Part shown: in pieces, positions 1 to 14,392 of the stretch | How positions within the stretch are numbered: position 1 is the first letter of the stretch | Layout of the letters: each line of letters opens with the position of its first letter | NCBI GenBank assembly: GCA_036426205.1 | Contig: CM071568.1 | Location: 227,176,777-227,240,776 of the forward strand | Source of the DNA: Ascaphus truei | Taxonomy: Eukaryota; Chordata; Amphibia; Anura; Ascaphidae | Direction of reading: 5' to 3' | Length of the DNA stretch: 64,000 bases | The notes under the pieces: generated by a model | Told to the model about the DNA's origin: nothing | The model's database searches: none | What the model saw: the letters and a program-made list of their open reading frames with translations, nothing else | Program-made: the position numbers and the translations under genes

Positions 1-118
1 CGAAGTGTTGTAAAACGAGGACTGCCTGTATTTACATATACAGATGTATTTGCATGCCCCTTAAATGAATCTTAATTTGTCCACTCTCTAATCTTGGGTA
101 TTGGTTTGATTCCTGCAG

Positions 119-163
119 GGAGAGGATGGTGAACATGGAATTGATGGAGTGACAGGGGAGCAG
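119..163 (+). CDS. Collagen helix exon 1 of window (45 bp)
   Basis: Five Gly-X-Y triplets, [15 protein letters not shown], begin with a complete Gly codon after a ctgcag acceptor and end at gtaatg. The phase 0-0 exon in a multiple of 9 bp is typical of fibril-associated and collagen VI helix exons. Earlier helix exons lie upstream of the window. Confidence 0.9.
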
Positions 164-1025
164 GTAATGACAATTTTATACTGTATTAAAAGGTTAAACT
201 GCTGCAATTTAGAAGTCATAGGATTTATCAGATGTATCAAAGCTTTTATGTGCAAAGTTTGCCCACAGTTTTTGCCTTGATACATGTGGCCTCATGGTGT
301 GTTCTAATGACCTCAGCAGGTTAATGTTTGAAGCTACCATATCACTTTACATCTGGCTTTTATTTCAGGGAGAGCGCGGAGTACCCGGATCTATTGGAGA
401 AAATGGAAGCCCTGGATCACCGGTAGGACAAATACCTCTCGTAATGGGAGGTAACAAGATACTTGAGTAACAGTGCACGATACCAACATGTATTGAAGCA
501 AATAGAAGCCCTCGGCCAACGTAAGTCTGTGGTTATCCAGCATGTGGTATGAGTACCTCTGCAGAAGCACATGGTCCTACAAAGTGATATTGCACACTCC
601 TGAAGCCTCTGTGGGAGAGAGGAGAGTTGAAGCAAAGACACAGCAAGTTCACTATGTTCATACTAAAGGTATTTCTAAGGTTAAAGTAGAGTAACTAATA
701 AACAAAGTGGGAATACGGTAACTGGATGTGATGTAAGTATAGGCATAGATATTCCAACAGGGCTGAAGTAAATTAGTGAAAAGCTTTAGTTACTTGGGTA
801 TTAATTAACACAGAACTATTTTTTTTAATTAATAACGAGATGTTTAGGAGAGAGAATAGCAGGGCACTCATGAAGACAGTAAGTAACTTGCCTGGGTGCA
901 CAAAGATAAACGGAATTGCAGAAGCTATAGAACGGCCGGCACTCACAGGTCTCTCAATTCATGGACGTGGGTTTATAAGCAGAGACTCAATGTTTTGGTT
1001 TCCTTTGGACCTCTATCAATATATA

Positions 1026-1078
<53 letters not shown>

Positions 1079-4000
1079 TTATTATTTCTACTAACATTTT
1101 ACTGGGAAGCATAAATTGAGATATAAATCTTGTTTTCAGGTACTGTACATCTTGGGAATGTTACATAACTTTGTGCTCTTGAATGTCTAATTGGAAAAAG
1201 CACAATAACAAATATCAATAACATAATTTAATTTATTAGTAACTACTGTAGTTAGGAGCTGATGCTAAATTAAAGAATACACATGTAATAACACAAAGTG
1301 ATCAGGGCTTCTGGCTAAAGCATTTTTTTTTTTTAGAAAATCACAGTGGATGCCATTTTGACATTCTCACGTTTTTCTAACTCTCAAGGTGTTCTCACAA
1401 TGAAGCCTTTTGTCAAGGTCAAACAGGGAGAGTGAGTGTGAATTATTTAAGCAATCATCCCCGTAGGACAGATTAATAGACCTTGTTAATAATGCCTCGT
1501 TGAATCCGACCGGGGCATTAATGACCAGATAACTACTGTTCTTCTGGGAGTTTTACTAGTATAAGCTACATTTGTTTTAATGTGCTTTTATTTTACTACT
1601 AACATTTTTTTTAAATGATTTAGCAGTTACTGGTTTACATTTATGGCCAAGTGATATCTTACGTGCTTATGTTGGTAGGTGCCATTAGAAACCACGTTCC
1701 TCAATGGGAAATAACAAATAAATAAAAAAAAATTAAAAATACCTTATTGAAATTAAGTTGAATTTTATGTTATTTTGTTAATATAAGCTGTTTTTGTCTT
1801 TCAAGTTGGCGTGCATTTGCCTTTATTCTTTTAATTCATGCGCCATTAATGCCCAGACACACAGCCATTCTGAAAGCTTGGTTGCTGAATGTTCTCGAGT
1901 TTTAGACTTTGAAGCAGCAATTCACCAACATTTGAAATAGTTATTTTTTCAGAAGGGTACCTGGTGACCCTCCGGTGCTGAAGTATGCTATTGGTCCTCC
2001 CGGTTCCAGAGATTATTAACCTTTTCAGTGACAGGGCTCCCCATGGAAAATTCAATATGGCTGCCGCTGTGGACTAATGGGCCCGCAGCAGGTCTTGCGA
2101 GATTTGAACAACCATATTGTTTCCCCAGATGGGAGCCTGGCACTGGCAACTATCATAGTCATTAAATAGGGAACTGTGGGGTACCAGGCTCTGAAAATGG
2201 CATAGTCTTAGCACTGGAGAACCCCCTTGCTCCAAATATGTAAAAAAAAAATGAATGCAAAAATCCCATATGGGTTTTCTGCTTTAAATTCAGATTTTTG
2301 GGTTAATTACGGAACCCTTTACTATTAATTCCACTCAGTTTTTGTATGCCTTTGTCAATGGATTCTCGCAAGGGTAAAAATAAAAAATGGGGAAGAGGGA
2401 TTATAGGTGTTGGTCTCCAGTGAAACACTACTTAAATTAGAGGGATGAACCCTATATGTGCATTATTAGAGATGATATTCCTGATACTAATAGCTGGTAA
2501 TCTCCCTTTAAACATTCACACAATGGGTCTTTATAACTATGTTGTGTTCTTTCCTTGATATCTTAGGGTAGAAAAGGTCCTCTTGGAATACCTGGTGAAA
2601 GGGGAGAACTCGGTCTTAGGGGAGACCCAGTAAGTAGTGTTATTTGTTACTTACTGCCACCTTCAAGGAGCAGCAAATTTCTAGCGATTCTGGAGATGTG
2701 TTGTTTTGATGAAAGTTGTGATACTTTTACTGGAACAACACGAGAGCTCTTTATAAATATAGCAAACACATGGCAAATGCACTGTTATAAACATAGCCAT
2801 CTGTGCAGTGAAATAAAGTCCAGAATTTGAATCTTTTGTTAACCGAACGAACTTACAGTAAATATAAATCTGGAGGCTGGAACACTATAACTGAAGATCA
2901 TAAGGTTTTTTTGAGTGCAGTTTTGCTAGTCCAGATGGTGTCCACTGAGAGACGAAATCCAACGGATCCAAGTGAAGTCAAGGCGTTTTCTCTCTATTTC
3001 AACGGAAAACAGGATTCCCATCAGACCAAGATGTAACGTCTTATGGCCATATCTGCTAAGTGGTGTTATGGGAAAAGTCTCCATACAGCCCATTCATTTT
3101 GCAGTAAATATGCCCTTTCACATATTACTTGGTATATATTCCTTGACAAGCCTGAAGTGGAAGTAGCGTGCGTTATATGTTATCTGACACAGTTTGCTAT
3201 GTTATCTTATGATACATTTGGCTAGATGAATATCAGTCCACATCTTCTGTGAAATGGGTTTTATACAGGTGAAGGAGGATGAAACTTATTGACACAAAAT
3301 ATTAACATGCAGCAACCAATAACCCTTATTTTGTTTTCTTCAGGGAGACTCTGGAATTAACAATAACATTGAAGGTCCAAAAGGACAAAAGGGAAACCCA
3401 GGACGGCAGGTAAACTTCTATGCGTTTGTAATATGAAGCATTAAGACCTTCATATTTTAATCCCTTCAATGCTGATGAGTGAGGTGTGTGTAGTTTGCGA
3501 GATACAGAAGAACAGAGCGATACATGTTCGGTCCCTTCAGTGCTGGCGACTGAGATGTTTGTGTGGGAAGTAGTTAGCAAGATATTGCAGAACAAAGCAC
3601 TTGTTAAGCCCTTTTAGTGCTGAAGAGGGGCATTAACTCTGCTAGTATCAGACATAGTTATATTATGTCATCACTATTTATTACATAGATTACGAGGGCC
3701 ATTCCTCTCATTATAAACTACCACAAAATAAGCTGATCAATGTTAGTACACTTTATTGTTAAAACAGCCGTTCATCAATATTTGTCTGTGCCACGCAAAA
3801 TAGCTATCTATATTTTTTTGGTTTTAAAACACTACACAATGCTACTCCTGCCTGGCTGTGTTATTTTTTTGTCTGCTTAACGCCAGATAATATGGGAAAT
3901 TTTTGAATCATTTTTCGTTTATTGAATGATTACAATTCTCATTCCTATATTCTCATTCTCATTCCTATATTCTCATTCTCTATTCCTATTTGTTGGGGCT

Positions 4001-6208
4001 AAACTATTGGAAGACTATAGCCAATATTTGTTGCATGGGCAGTAGGAATTCCAGTCCAGGATTTCACTATGTCCTGCTTCAGCAGGTTGTTTATAAATCA
4101 TAGCAGATCTCTGCCTTTAAATATTGAGCATTTCCCAGTCTCCTTCGCTAGTTGGGAACCAGGAGCTAGCCTCGCACTATGTCATGTTTTTCAGTTCCTA
4201 CTGTACTACGTTCCCAACTCCACACTATCGTGTTTATGCTTTTCATGCCCCAAGCCTGGTTTGTAGTTAGCATGTATTTGACTGTGTTGCCTTATGCTTC
4301 AGCATGTTGCCTGCTACATCTGCCCTGGCAAGTCACTTTTACATCTTCATGCTGTTCCCTCACGCTTACCCTCAGCGATTCCCCACTAGTACCTACATCC
4401 GGGCCCTTATTCATGTAGTAGCAATTCCAGTCCAGTCTTTCAGTCTGCCTTCCAGTATGCTGCTTAAGTAGTCACAGCTGATCTCAGTCTTTAAATATCA
4501 AGCATTTTCCTGTTTTCTTTATTAGCTGGAAAAAAATAATCTATCATCCACCTTTATTCCTCCTTCTCTCATATACTCGTGTCCATAGTATGGACCCTGT
4601 ATGCTCCACCCAGCACACTCTATGTTAGGTAGAAAAATCCAACGTTTCTAATATAATAAATCATTACCATTGTCACCAAATCGTCATCTCAGCGACATAC
4701 ACATGCGACAATTATTTATTATGATGTGCTCTTGTACATAGCCTTCACGCATGACCTCTGAGATTTTCATCAACATATAAAATTGAAGGAGACTGGTTCT
4801 GTACAATATGTCATCACTTTAAATTTTGAGATTTATGTCTGGTTAATAATTAACTTATATAAATAAAAATGGTTACACTGTGCTGAACATGTGTGTTATT
4901 TTGCAGGGTGAATCCGGTAATGATGGAAGAGAAGGGGAGCCTGGAGATAACGGACCTGATGTAAAAACAACAACAAAACTTTTCAAATATGTCCTTTTAG
5001 CCTAGATCAAAGTTAATTTGGCTAACATAGTCTGTCCATTTTCTCTACCCACAGTAACATCATAGAGCCTATTGAGTTTCGTGCCATTTCTTAACCACAA
5101 GCGTTCCATTTTCTTGTTCCCGTGCATTGTTTTCAGATTCTCTTCTGTATTGTCCCCACCTTTTCCACAGATGGTACTTTCCATCCACTCTGCGTAATGC
5201 ACTTCAAGTTTCTCTAGCACTTTAGGGTTTATCACTACATCTGCTAAAGCACTGTTTCCCAACTCCAGTCCTCAGGGAACGCCAACAGGTCAAGTCTTAA
5301 GGATATCCCTGCTCCAACACAGGTGGCTCAGTCAAAATGACTGAGCCGCTGATTGACCCACCAGTGCTGGAGCAGGGATAAGCTTAAGACCTGACCTGTT
5401 GGGGTTCTCTGAGGACTGGAGTTGGGAAACACTGTGCTAAAGGCTGCCACGGCCACGCTCTACTGGTTTAATTTAATTGTAGCTTTTGTTTTTCCAGATT
5501 GGGAACTGGGGATCCTTGGAAACTGAACCATTCTATTTATAACTCTGGTTCCATTTCCACGGGCCAATAGGAAGCCACAACATCACCGGGGCATGACATT
5601 GCGACACTGGTGGCCATGTAGATTTGTTTTAAGTCACTGGCACATTCAAAGTAAAGAGGGTCCCGGTGTTCGAATTCTGGAAAGAAAAAAAAAGGGGGGG
5701 GGGGGTTGCTGCTTTCATATATGTACTTTTGTGTTTTATTATTGATGTTTATGGAGGTTTATTACATGTATTTTTCATTATTTTATACACAGGGTCCACT
5801 GGGCCGAAGAGGTTCTTCTGGTTTAAAGGTCAGCAGCTGTTACTTGTATATAAATATCATCTGTAGACTTTATTAATTGTAGATGAAAATTGGGGCAATA
5901 ATTATGCAATCACATCTGCAAATATTTTCATACAATCCAGGGGGAGCATATGGGGGGGAAAAGACAAACAACACAGACAATTTAAGTGCAGATATTTGAA
6001 AATGTGGAGTGGCAATGATGGTAACTTGGCTCTATACAGAGAGACTGAGGAGAAAGTAAACAGTGTGTGTGTATAGAGTAGGGGTGGAGGGTGTGTGTGG
6101 GTGTGGGGAGGGGGGCTGTAGTGTGTGTGTGTGTGTGGAGGGGGCTGTAGTGTGTGTGGAGAGGGGGTCTGTAGTAGGTGGGTGTGTGTGCGTGGCGAGG
6201 GGACGTTA

Positions 6209-6295
<87 letters not shown>

Positions 6296-9200
6296 GCTGT
6301 CTGTAGTGTAATTACAATTTTATTTTAATCAACAAGTACAGTAAAAGCACAAAAGAAAATGTAGAAAAAAGTGGAATATCATGTTTATAACAATCAATAT
6401 GAATGTACAAAAGTGTCTATATAATTTATGAAAAAAGCATTATTTTCCCCCCTATTATAGTAATAATCCCCTCAGAACAGGGCATTACTGGCCAATTATA
6501 CCCTGGCTGGGTTACCTCGACTTCGCCTCTTGCCTTCCAACTCTTCTAGCCAGGGCGTTATTGGCCAGTAATGCCCTGTACTTCTGGGATTATTACTTAA
6601 ATGAACATTTTTCATATTAGGAATCAGGATAAACATTTGGTGAGCACATGTTATTATTATATGCTTGTGTTTTTGGTAGATTTAAATAGTTTAAAGGTGC
6701 CTCAAACTTTTACCCCAAACTAACAAATTAAAATGTTGTTCATATCCAAAAGTTCATCTAGCGTACACCAATTTCTATGTTTCTGCCAATGTATGTGGTT
6801 GCTATTTCATGAAATTATTTTAAAGTAATAGAAAGATGTCTGCTTAGAAGAAAAAAGGGAAATATTGTAGCATATATCACGGGAGAACAGGACAATTTAC
6901 CGGGATCATAGCACCAGACAGAACGAAGGCGTTCAATAAAGCAGTTGTATTGTGGTCGGAGCCAACAAGCAGAACAGAAACACAGAAAAAAGCTCAAACT
7001 CACCAAAACAGGGGATACGGGGGGGGGGGGGGGGGGGACCCAGCCGTGGGGAGGGGGGGGCGCGCCCGCATAAGGGTATATATATATATATATATATATA
7101 ATTTTATGAATAACCTGAAGAATCAACCCTCATGTTTATTGTACAATTTGAAGTCGTCTATGTGCCAGTATATTGTTTATGTGGGGCATCAGACATCTGG
7201 GCATTATTTTTATTTTTTTTGCATTTTATGTTTAATGCCCCTTGTAGTAACTTACCAATACAAATAATGCATCTAAAAGTTTCAGCCTGCCTTTTGTAAT
7301 ATATCCTTTTGAAGCCAAATAACTTGCATGCATAGTGCCTGCATCAAGCAAATGTAGGTAAAGAGCACAACATTGGAATAGCAAAGGTAAAAACAATTGA
7401 ATTGCATGTTCTTTCTGTAGCTACAGGTCTATATTTACTCAGGAGACTATAAAGAGAAGTAACCCAAGTAGAGCACTCAAGCTTCCACTCTGAATGATGA
7501 ATCTGTCATTTAAAAATAATCTTTAATTGATAACACTAACTAAAATACAGGGTGTTAAAATGACAAACAAGACGCACAATGGATCCTATGCCAAGTGTAC
7601 AGTAGTTAAACTCTGTATCCTATTAATATTGGTATATAAAGAATTAATGATTCATCAGATACCCTTTACGGTACTTAAATACAAAGGACCCTCACTAATT
7701 GGTAATTAGGGGGGGGGGATTCTGTGCACATCGTTAAATAGCATTAAGGCAAGCAACCGTGTTTATCACCTTAGGTCACACTCCTTTATTATATGTCCCC
7801 TATTGTGATTTAGTGACATGCTTATACAGTATATGGTTCACAAAGTTATCAGTAACAATACTACTACACTATGTATAGGTGTTTAACTGTACACACTTCA
7901 GTTCCTCTTTATTGGTGTTTGCATTTAGAAGGACTTTTTTATATTATCCTGCTGTCTGTTAGCAACAGTGCAATACAGCAGACTCCAGCCAGTTAATACA
8001 CAGGCGTTTTCACCTTACTGCAGGCAATCACCAGAGGTTACTGCAGTACAAACCGTCTCCATCTCCCCCCTAATTACCAATTAGTGCGGATCCTTTGTAT
8101 TTAAGGGCCGTAAAGGGTATCTGATGAATCATTGATTCTTTATATACCAGTACTAATAGGATCCAGAGTTTAACTACACTCGACATAGGATCCGTTGTGC
8201 GTCTTGTTTGTCATTTTAACACCCTGTATTTTAGTTTAGTGTTTTCAATGAAAGACAATGTTTAAATTACACATTCATCATTCAGAGTGGAAGCTTGAGT
8301 GCTCTACTTGGGTTACTTCTCTTTTTTGTCTCCTATTATCTATTACTTATCCAAGTGCACCGCTCCCTGCCTACATTTTGCTGAAGCAGGGATTCCCTAT
8401 CTAACACCCATATTTACTTAGGTGATGTTATGCCATATGACACCTTCCGGTGCTGAAAGCATAAAAATATACAATGTAACTGCAGATAAGAACCAATTGG
8501 CCCCCTCTCACACACCTCCTTGCTCTGTCACCCTCTCTATTTCTCTTCCTCTTCTCACACTCCCCCCTCTCATTCTCTCCTTCCCCTCGACTCATTGTCC
8601 CCCTTTTTCTGCCCCCTCTGTCTCACTCCTCGTCCCACCTCTCACCACTACTCTCTCCCCCATTTCTATCACTCTTGCCTCTCTCTCTTCCTCCCTATTT
8701 CTCACCACCCCCTCCTGCTTACTCTCCCCCCTACTCTCTTCCTCCTCTTCCTCTACATCTCACTCTCTCCCTCCTCATCCTCTTACTCTCTCCCTCCTCA
8801 TCCTCTTACTCTCTCCCTCCTCATCCTCTTACTCTCTGCCTCCTCATCCTCTCACTTGCTCTCCCCATCTCTCACTCGATGCCCCCTCCTCTCTCCCTCA
8901 ATCCCCCCTCCTCTTATCCCTCCTCTTCTCACCCCTCCTCTCAGCCCCCTTCTTTCACTCAATCCCCCCTCTTCCACTCACCCCACTACTCCACTCTTGC
9001 CCTCCTCTCTCACTCAACCCCCCCTCTCACTTGACCCCCGTGCTCACACTCAATACCCCCACCCATCACACTCAATCCCACCACACTCAATTTCCTCCTC
9101 CCTCGCATACACACCTCCCATAACCCCAACAATAATTTTATCTTGTGGGGGAAGACCTCCAGTCCCATGTTGGTGGATGCAGAAGTTTGGTCTGACTTCA

Positions 9201-12200
9201 GGGCAGTCCCAATTTTCGGTGATGATCGATGGTGGGCGGAGGATTGAGATGAAGGTCCCACTGCACCAGCTTGGAAAATCTGGGGCCTGGCAGCAAACAG
9301 ACGCAGAAGTTGTGCCCGATCACTGGCCGGGCTCAACTTCCAGAGCCAGCCGGGCCTCCCGCAGGCGCCGGGCACAGGACAATTGTCCCAGCTCTCCCCC
9401 CTGTTGGCGGCCCTACTCATCTGACACGTATGGATGAAATAGACGTTATTGCAATTGATTGCATTTAGGCTTGCGCATTATTTAACAGTAGTGCCATTGA
9501 AAACAATCATTACAGAGATAACACTCATTAGTTTGCTCGTTATTGTGTGCGTTATGTCAGTACCCTATGTACTATCAAGATATGCATTCATCTAGACATC
9601 TGATGAAACTTCAGCTGCTTATGCATTAATTGTATGATTTTTCTAACATGTTATTGATATTACAGGGAAGTTCAGGTACCGTTGGTGCACCTGGTTCTAA
9701 TGGCAATGCAGGATCTAAAGGTCAAAAGGTAAGTCACGTACATCATGTTAATGCTGGTTATTTTCAATAGTGCTTTCCCCTCCATAAAATAAAAATCCTA
9801 TTATGATTCACTGCAAACAAGTTGGCTGCTTTTATACAGGCAGATCTTTTAGCAGTTTAGTAAAAACACTGTTTTACTGAATTTAAAAAAATACCTTGTT
9901 TAAAAAAAATGACAATGTCTTAAGATAAAGACTAATCAAGAAAAAAAATATTTTTTTATATTAACTCCTGTTTTACTACTGTAGTAGAGGACAGCACTTG
10001 GTTTTGTGCAGTTGTGTATGCAAGAAGATTTTGTTTGACTGTAGTGTTCTGTATGCACACCGGTTTTCTAGGACACGGACATGTTCTATTGGTGTTTTTA
10101 TGAGCTGTTGTATATGCACACGTGATGTGGCAGGGGTATGGCTATAGGAATTGTTTAATAGCTCATTCTGTAGAATATCAAACCCATTACAGGTACTCCT
10201 CCATAGCCCCATCAGCTGCTGTTGCACCATATAAAGGTAAAATGTTAACCCTTATTAATCACCAACACCTTTTAAATTATAGGGGGAACCAGGAGATATT
10301 GGGGAGAAAGGTGACCCAGGACTCTCGGGCCGTAGAGGTTTGCCAGTAGGTGTTATTATAATCACTTTAAGCATAATCTAAATGCCTTTTTGTATGTGAT
10401 ACTATGCTGGCTCCTGATAACTCCATGTTCCTCTATTGTTTTACTTCTTACAATGTTTATCTGATGTGTTCATGATAACAGTTTTAGTACTACAATCTAC
10501 CAGCAAATAGTTTTATTTTGGGTGGGGGGGGGGGGGGAAGGTGTCTATGTTTGGAAAGTAATTCATTATCATCATTATCATGAGCCAAACTGATAACATT
10601 ATTTAAAAATATATATATATCTGATAAGCATGATTTTTATTAGACCGGAAGGAAACCCTATTTACAAAAGACACATAAGTAAAATGTTATCCTCTGTTGT
10701 AACAAGGCTACATTCAGTTCAGCTCCCTCAGCAAACCACAGCAATAACAAATCCGGCAATAGGAATCCTGCTGCACCAAATGCTGTAGGTTTCTTTGCAG
10801 TGGTCTCGCAGAAGAGACGTCAGGCTATATCTCTACCTGGAGCTGTCCCTTTAATGCTCCAGTGGGTTTAATGTACTATTCTGCAGTCTACACCAATCTT
10901 TTACTAATCTTTTACTAATGACAGACGCTGCATATTTTGAGAACTCAGTGGTACCCTGTCATTGTTGTTCATTGTCTTTAACTATTGTTTTGCCTTTGAC
11001 AGTACTGTACTTAACATTGAAGTGTTTGGCTGTTCAGAACATTCTAGTGAGATACTGTAGCGCCTTAGGGCATTGGGGAGCTGCATGCAGGGTCCTGTGT
11101 CATTGTTGCCTAAGTACAGTAAACCCTTTACTTCTGAGAGACGAGCACCTTACCTATTTGACTCCTGTTCCCTAAACCTTAGTCATTTCATTTACATTAT
11201 GCATCTGCAGGGTTTAGATGGCAGTGATGGATATGGCGCACCAGGTATAAGAGGAGATAAGGTGAGAATAAGCAACTGTATTTTTCCTCATGTTATCTAA
11301 CACATATTGATAATTATATTAAAAACAAGTATTAAAAAAAAACAACTCAAGTAATATGTATTAAACTTGTATAAACATTTTTGTCACAAAATAGGCTACT
11401 GCATTCTTGGAAACTTGTGGCTACTTTTATCGGGCCATTATGACAATAAGTGGTACAGTAGTTGTTGGGCTTGAGCTATTGTGACCATGTTAGAAATCCA
11501 TTTATTATATTAAAATGTAGAATGAGAACTTATATCAAGACAATTGCAATAAGGTTTTGAATTAATATGGAACAAAGAAAGTGCATTCTAGTCAGGCTTT
11601 TAATGCATACCAGATGTTTGGGGGTTTGGTATAGATTTTCAAGGCCTTGCAGGAAATCAGGCTTTGTAGTAGTTTGAAAAGGTCTTTATCTTCAGGCACG
11701 AGACAGGAAGGGGCAGAGTTTAGTAACCCTTAATACCAGTTACCATTTAGCAATTCTCTCTCTTTCCTGCTGTGGACCCTCTTCAAGGAAGCACACTCAC
11801 TGAAAATAACATCTAAGTAGCATGTGAGACATAAGGCTTCCTGTGTTCCATGAATTAACATCAGAAACACATGTATCATCAACTCTCATTTTGTAAATAA
11901 CTTTGTAAGAATAAATTTACTTTGTCTACTGAGAAATCATCTTCAGAGTTTTTGGAATCTTTCTGGCCAAAAAATAATAATAATAAGTATTATTATTATT
12001 ATTTAACAGACCGCTTCTACTTAAAAAAATGTTGCGATTAATTTCATGGTCTCTGAAGCTCCTGTTATTGCACAACATCTATAAATAATGCTCATGCTGA
12101 TCGAATGAAAATATATCACAATCTACCAAGTATTCAGCTTTCTTTTGGATATATTAAAATGCTGGGGCTCTTTACTAAAGAGTGTAATGAATAGCTCTAA

Positions 12201-14041
12201 AGATACATGTCATTTAAACTTGTAAATCGGTCCAGATATTTAATTTAAAAGTGATATGTATTATACATTGCTAGTGTGTTCCAATGTTAACAAAAATTCA
12301 CATTCCCCCCTATTCAATATGGTGAGAAACTAGGGAATGCACATGCATTGTATCAGCTCCCATTCACGTTAATTACATTGAATGTATCATTAATTGTGTA
12401 ATATCCTTAAATGCAATATATTGAATAGAAGCCAGTAATATTTGTATTATTTATTAAATACATATTAAACCATTTTTTCTTTTTGTTTTACAAGGGGCAT
12501 TTAGGATTTCCTGGTTATCCTGGTCCTCAGGTAGGTAAATCATTGCCATTCCTAACTCCGGATTTTCATCACACAGAACTGTTGTTTTTTTAATTAACTA
12601 TATTTTTCCAAAGGGGCCGAATGGGCAAAAATGTATGAGTAGTTGTGCCAGAAGGGTATCGTAATGTAATTTTAAATATACTGAATAAGCTTAGTGAAAT
12701 AAATAAAAAGTAAGAAAACTATTGTGCTTCAATAAATGAATGACAATATCAACATTGCACAAATTTTTAACAATACTGTATATTAGCTAAACAAGGGAAT
12801 TGTAGTGTGAGAAATTCCTCTTAACTGCGTGAGCAAGTGCAATGAAATGAACAAGAACAGATTATCCGTGGGCCCTTGGGTGTATATGTGGCCTATGGGT
12901 GGCTAGGAGCCATCACTTAGAATCACTGTAAAGTTGATTAAAGTCACTGGTTTAATGCATTCACACTAACAGGGAGAAGATGGTGATCTTGGCAGACCTG
13001 GGGATGCAGGACCTAAAGGAATTAGAGGAAGGAGGGTAAGAATTCTAAAATCAAAGTATGTTTTGTAACTTTATTAGCACACAGCGGTACAAAAACGTAC
13101 ATGTTAATGCTTTCAGTGTTAGCGCCTGTGATGTGCTGCATTACATTGTATTATTTATTTATTTATAAAATATTTTACCAGGAAGTGATACATTGAGAGT
13201 TACCTCTCGTTTTCAAGTATGTCCTGGGCACAGAGTTAAGACAAATAATACATGGTTACAAATACAGTTACATAAATGAACAGGGTATACATTATATACA
13301 AGACATTGCGTGCACAGTTAAAGAAAATATATATTATGGGCGTATGAAACAGTTACAGGCCAGATTAAAATGTGAGACAGCCTTAGATTTGAAAGAACTT
13401 AAACTGGTGGTGGATGTGAGAGTCTCTGGTAGGTTGTTCCAGTTCTGGGTTGCATGGTAAGAGAAGGAGGAGCGGCCGGATACTTTGTTGAGCCTTGGGA
13501 CCATGAACTTTTGGAGTCTGATCTCAGATGATAAGTGCTGCATGTGGTAGGGGTGAGGAGCTTGTTCAGATAGCTGGGTAGCTTGCCCATAAAGAATTTA
13601 AAGGCAAGACAGGAAAGGTGAACTTTGCGCCCAGACGCTAGTGATGACCAATCTACTTCTTTGAGCATTTCACAGTGATATGTGTTGTAGTTGCATTGGA
13701 GAACAAAACGACAAATTGAATTGTAGAGGGTGTCAAATTTGCTAAGGTGGGTTTGAGGTGCCGAGCCATATACTATTTCTCCATAGTCAATAATTGGCAT
13801 TAGCATCTGCTGTGCGATACGCTTTCTGACCAGGAGACTTAGGCCTGGGACATAGTAAGCGCTTAGGTGCTGCTGCTCGCTCTCGCTTGCTCTACCAGGA
13901 GCTTATTGCTGTCCTGACAGAGGAGACAGCAAGCGCTTGGGAGGCGGGTATCACTGTGTGTGTGTGTCACTTGGTAGCTGTCAGTGTGTGTGTGTCACTT
14001 TGAAGTGGTCTGTGTGTTTGTGTGTCACTGGGGAACCTGTA

Positions 14042-14074
<33 letters not shown>

Positions 14075-14346
14075 ATATTATATAATATTTTAAAAATGTA
14101 AAAAAAAGACATGTTGTGAGAATAAATTATTTATTAACATTGTGCAACTTTGATAAATATATTCACGCACGCGCGCGCACGCACACACGCGCACGCACAC
14201 ACGCGCACGCACACACGCGCACGCACACACATGCATACACATACACATGCATACACACACACACACACATACACACACACATGCATACACATACACATGC
14301 ATACACACACACACACACAAAGGCACACACACACACACACACACAT

Positions 14347-14392
<46 letters not shown>

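Noticed and set aside
8422..9437. Long open frames of 119-305 codons
   Set aside because: Composition artefact of polypyrimidine minisatellite; only Ser-Leu-Pro-His text, three frames open at once.
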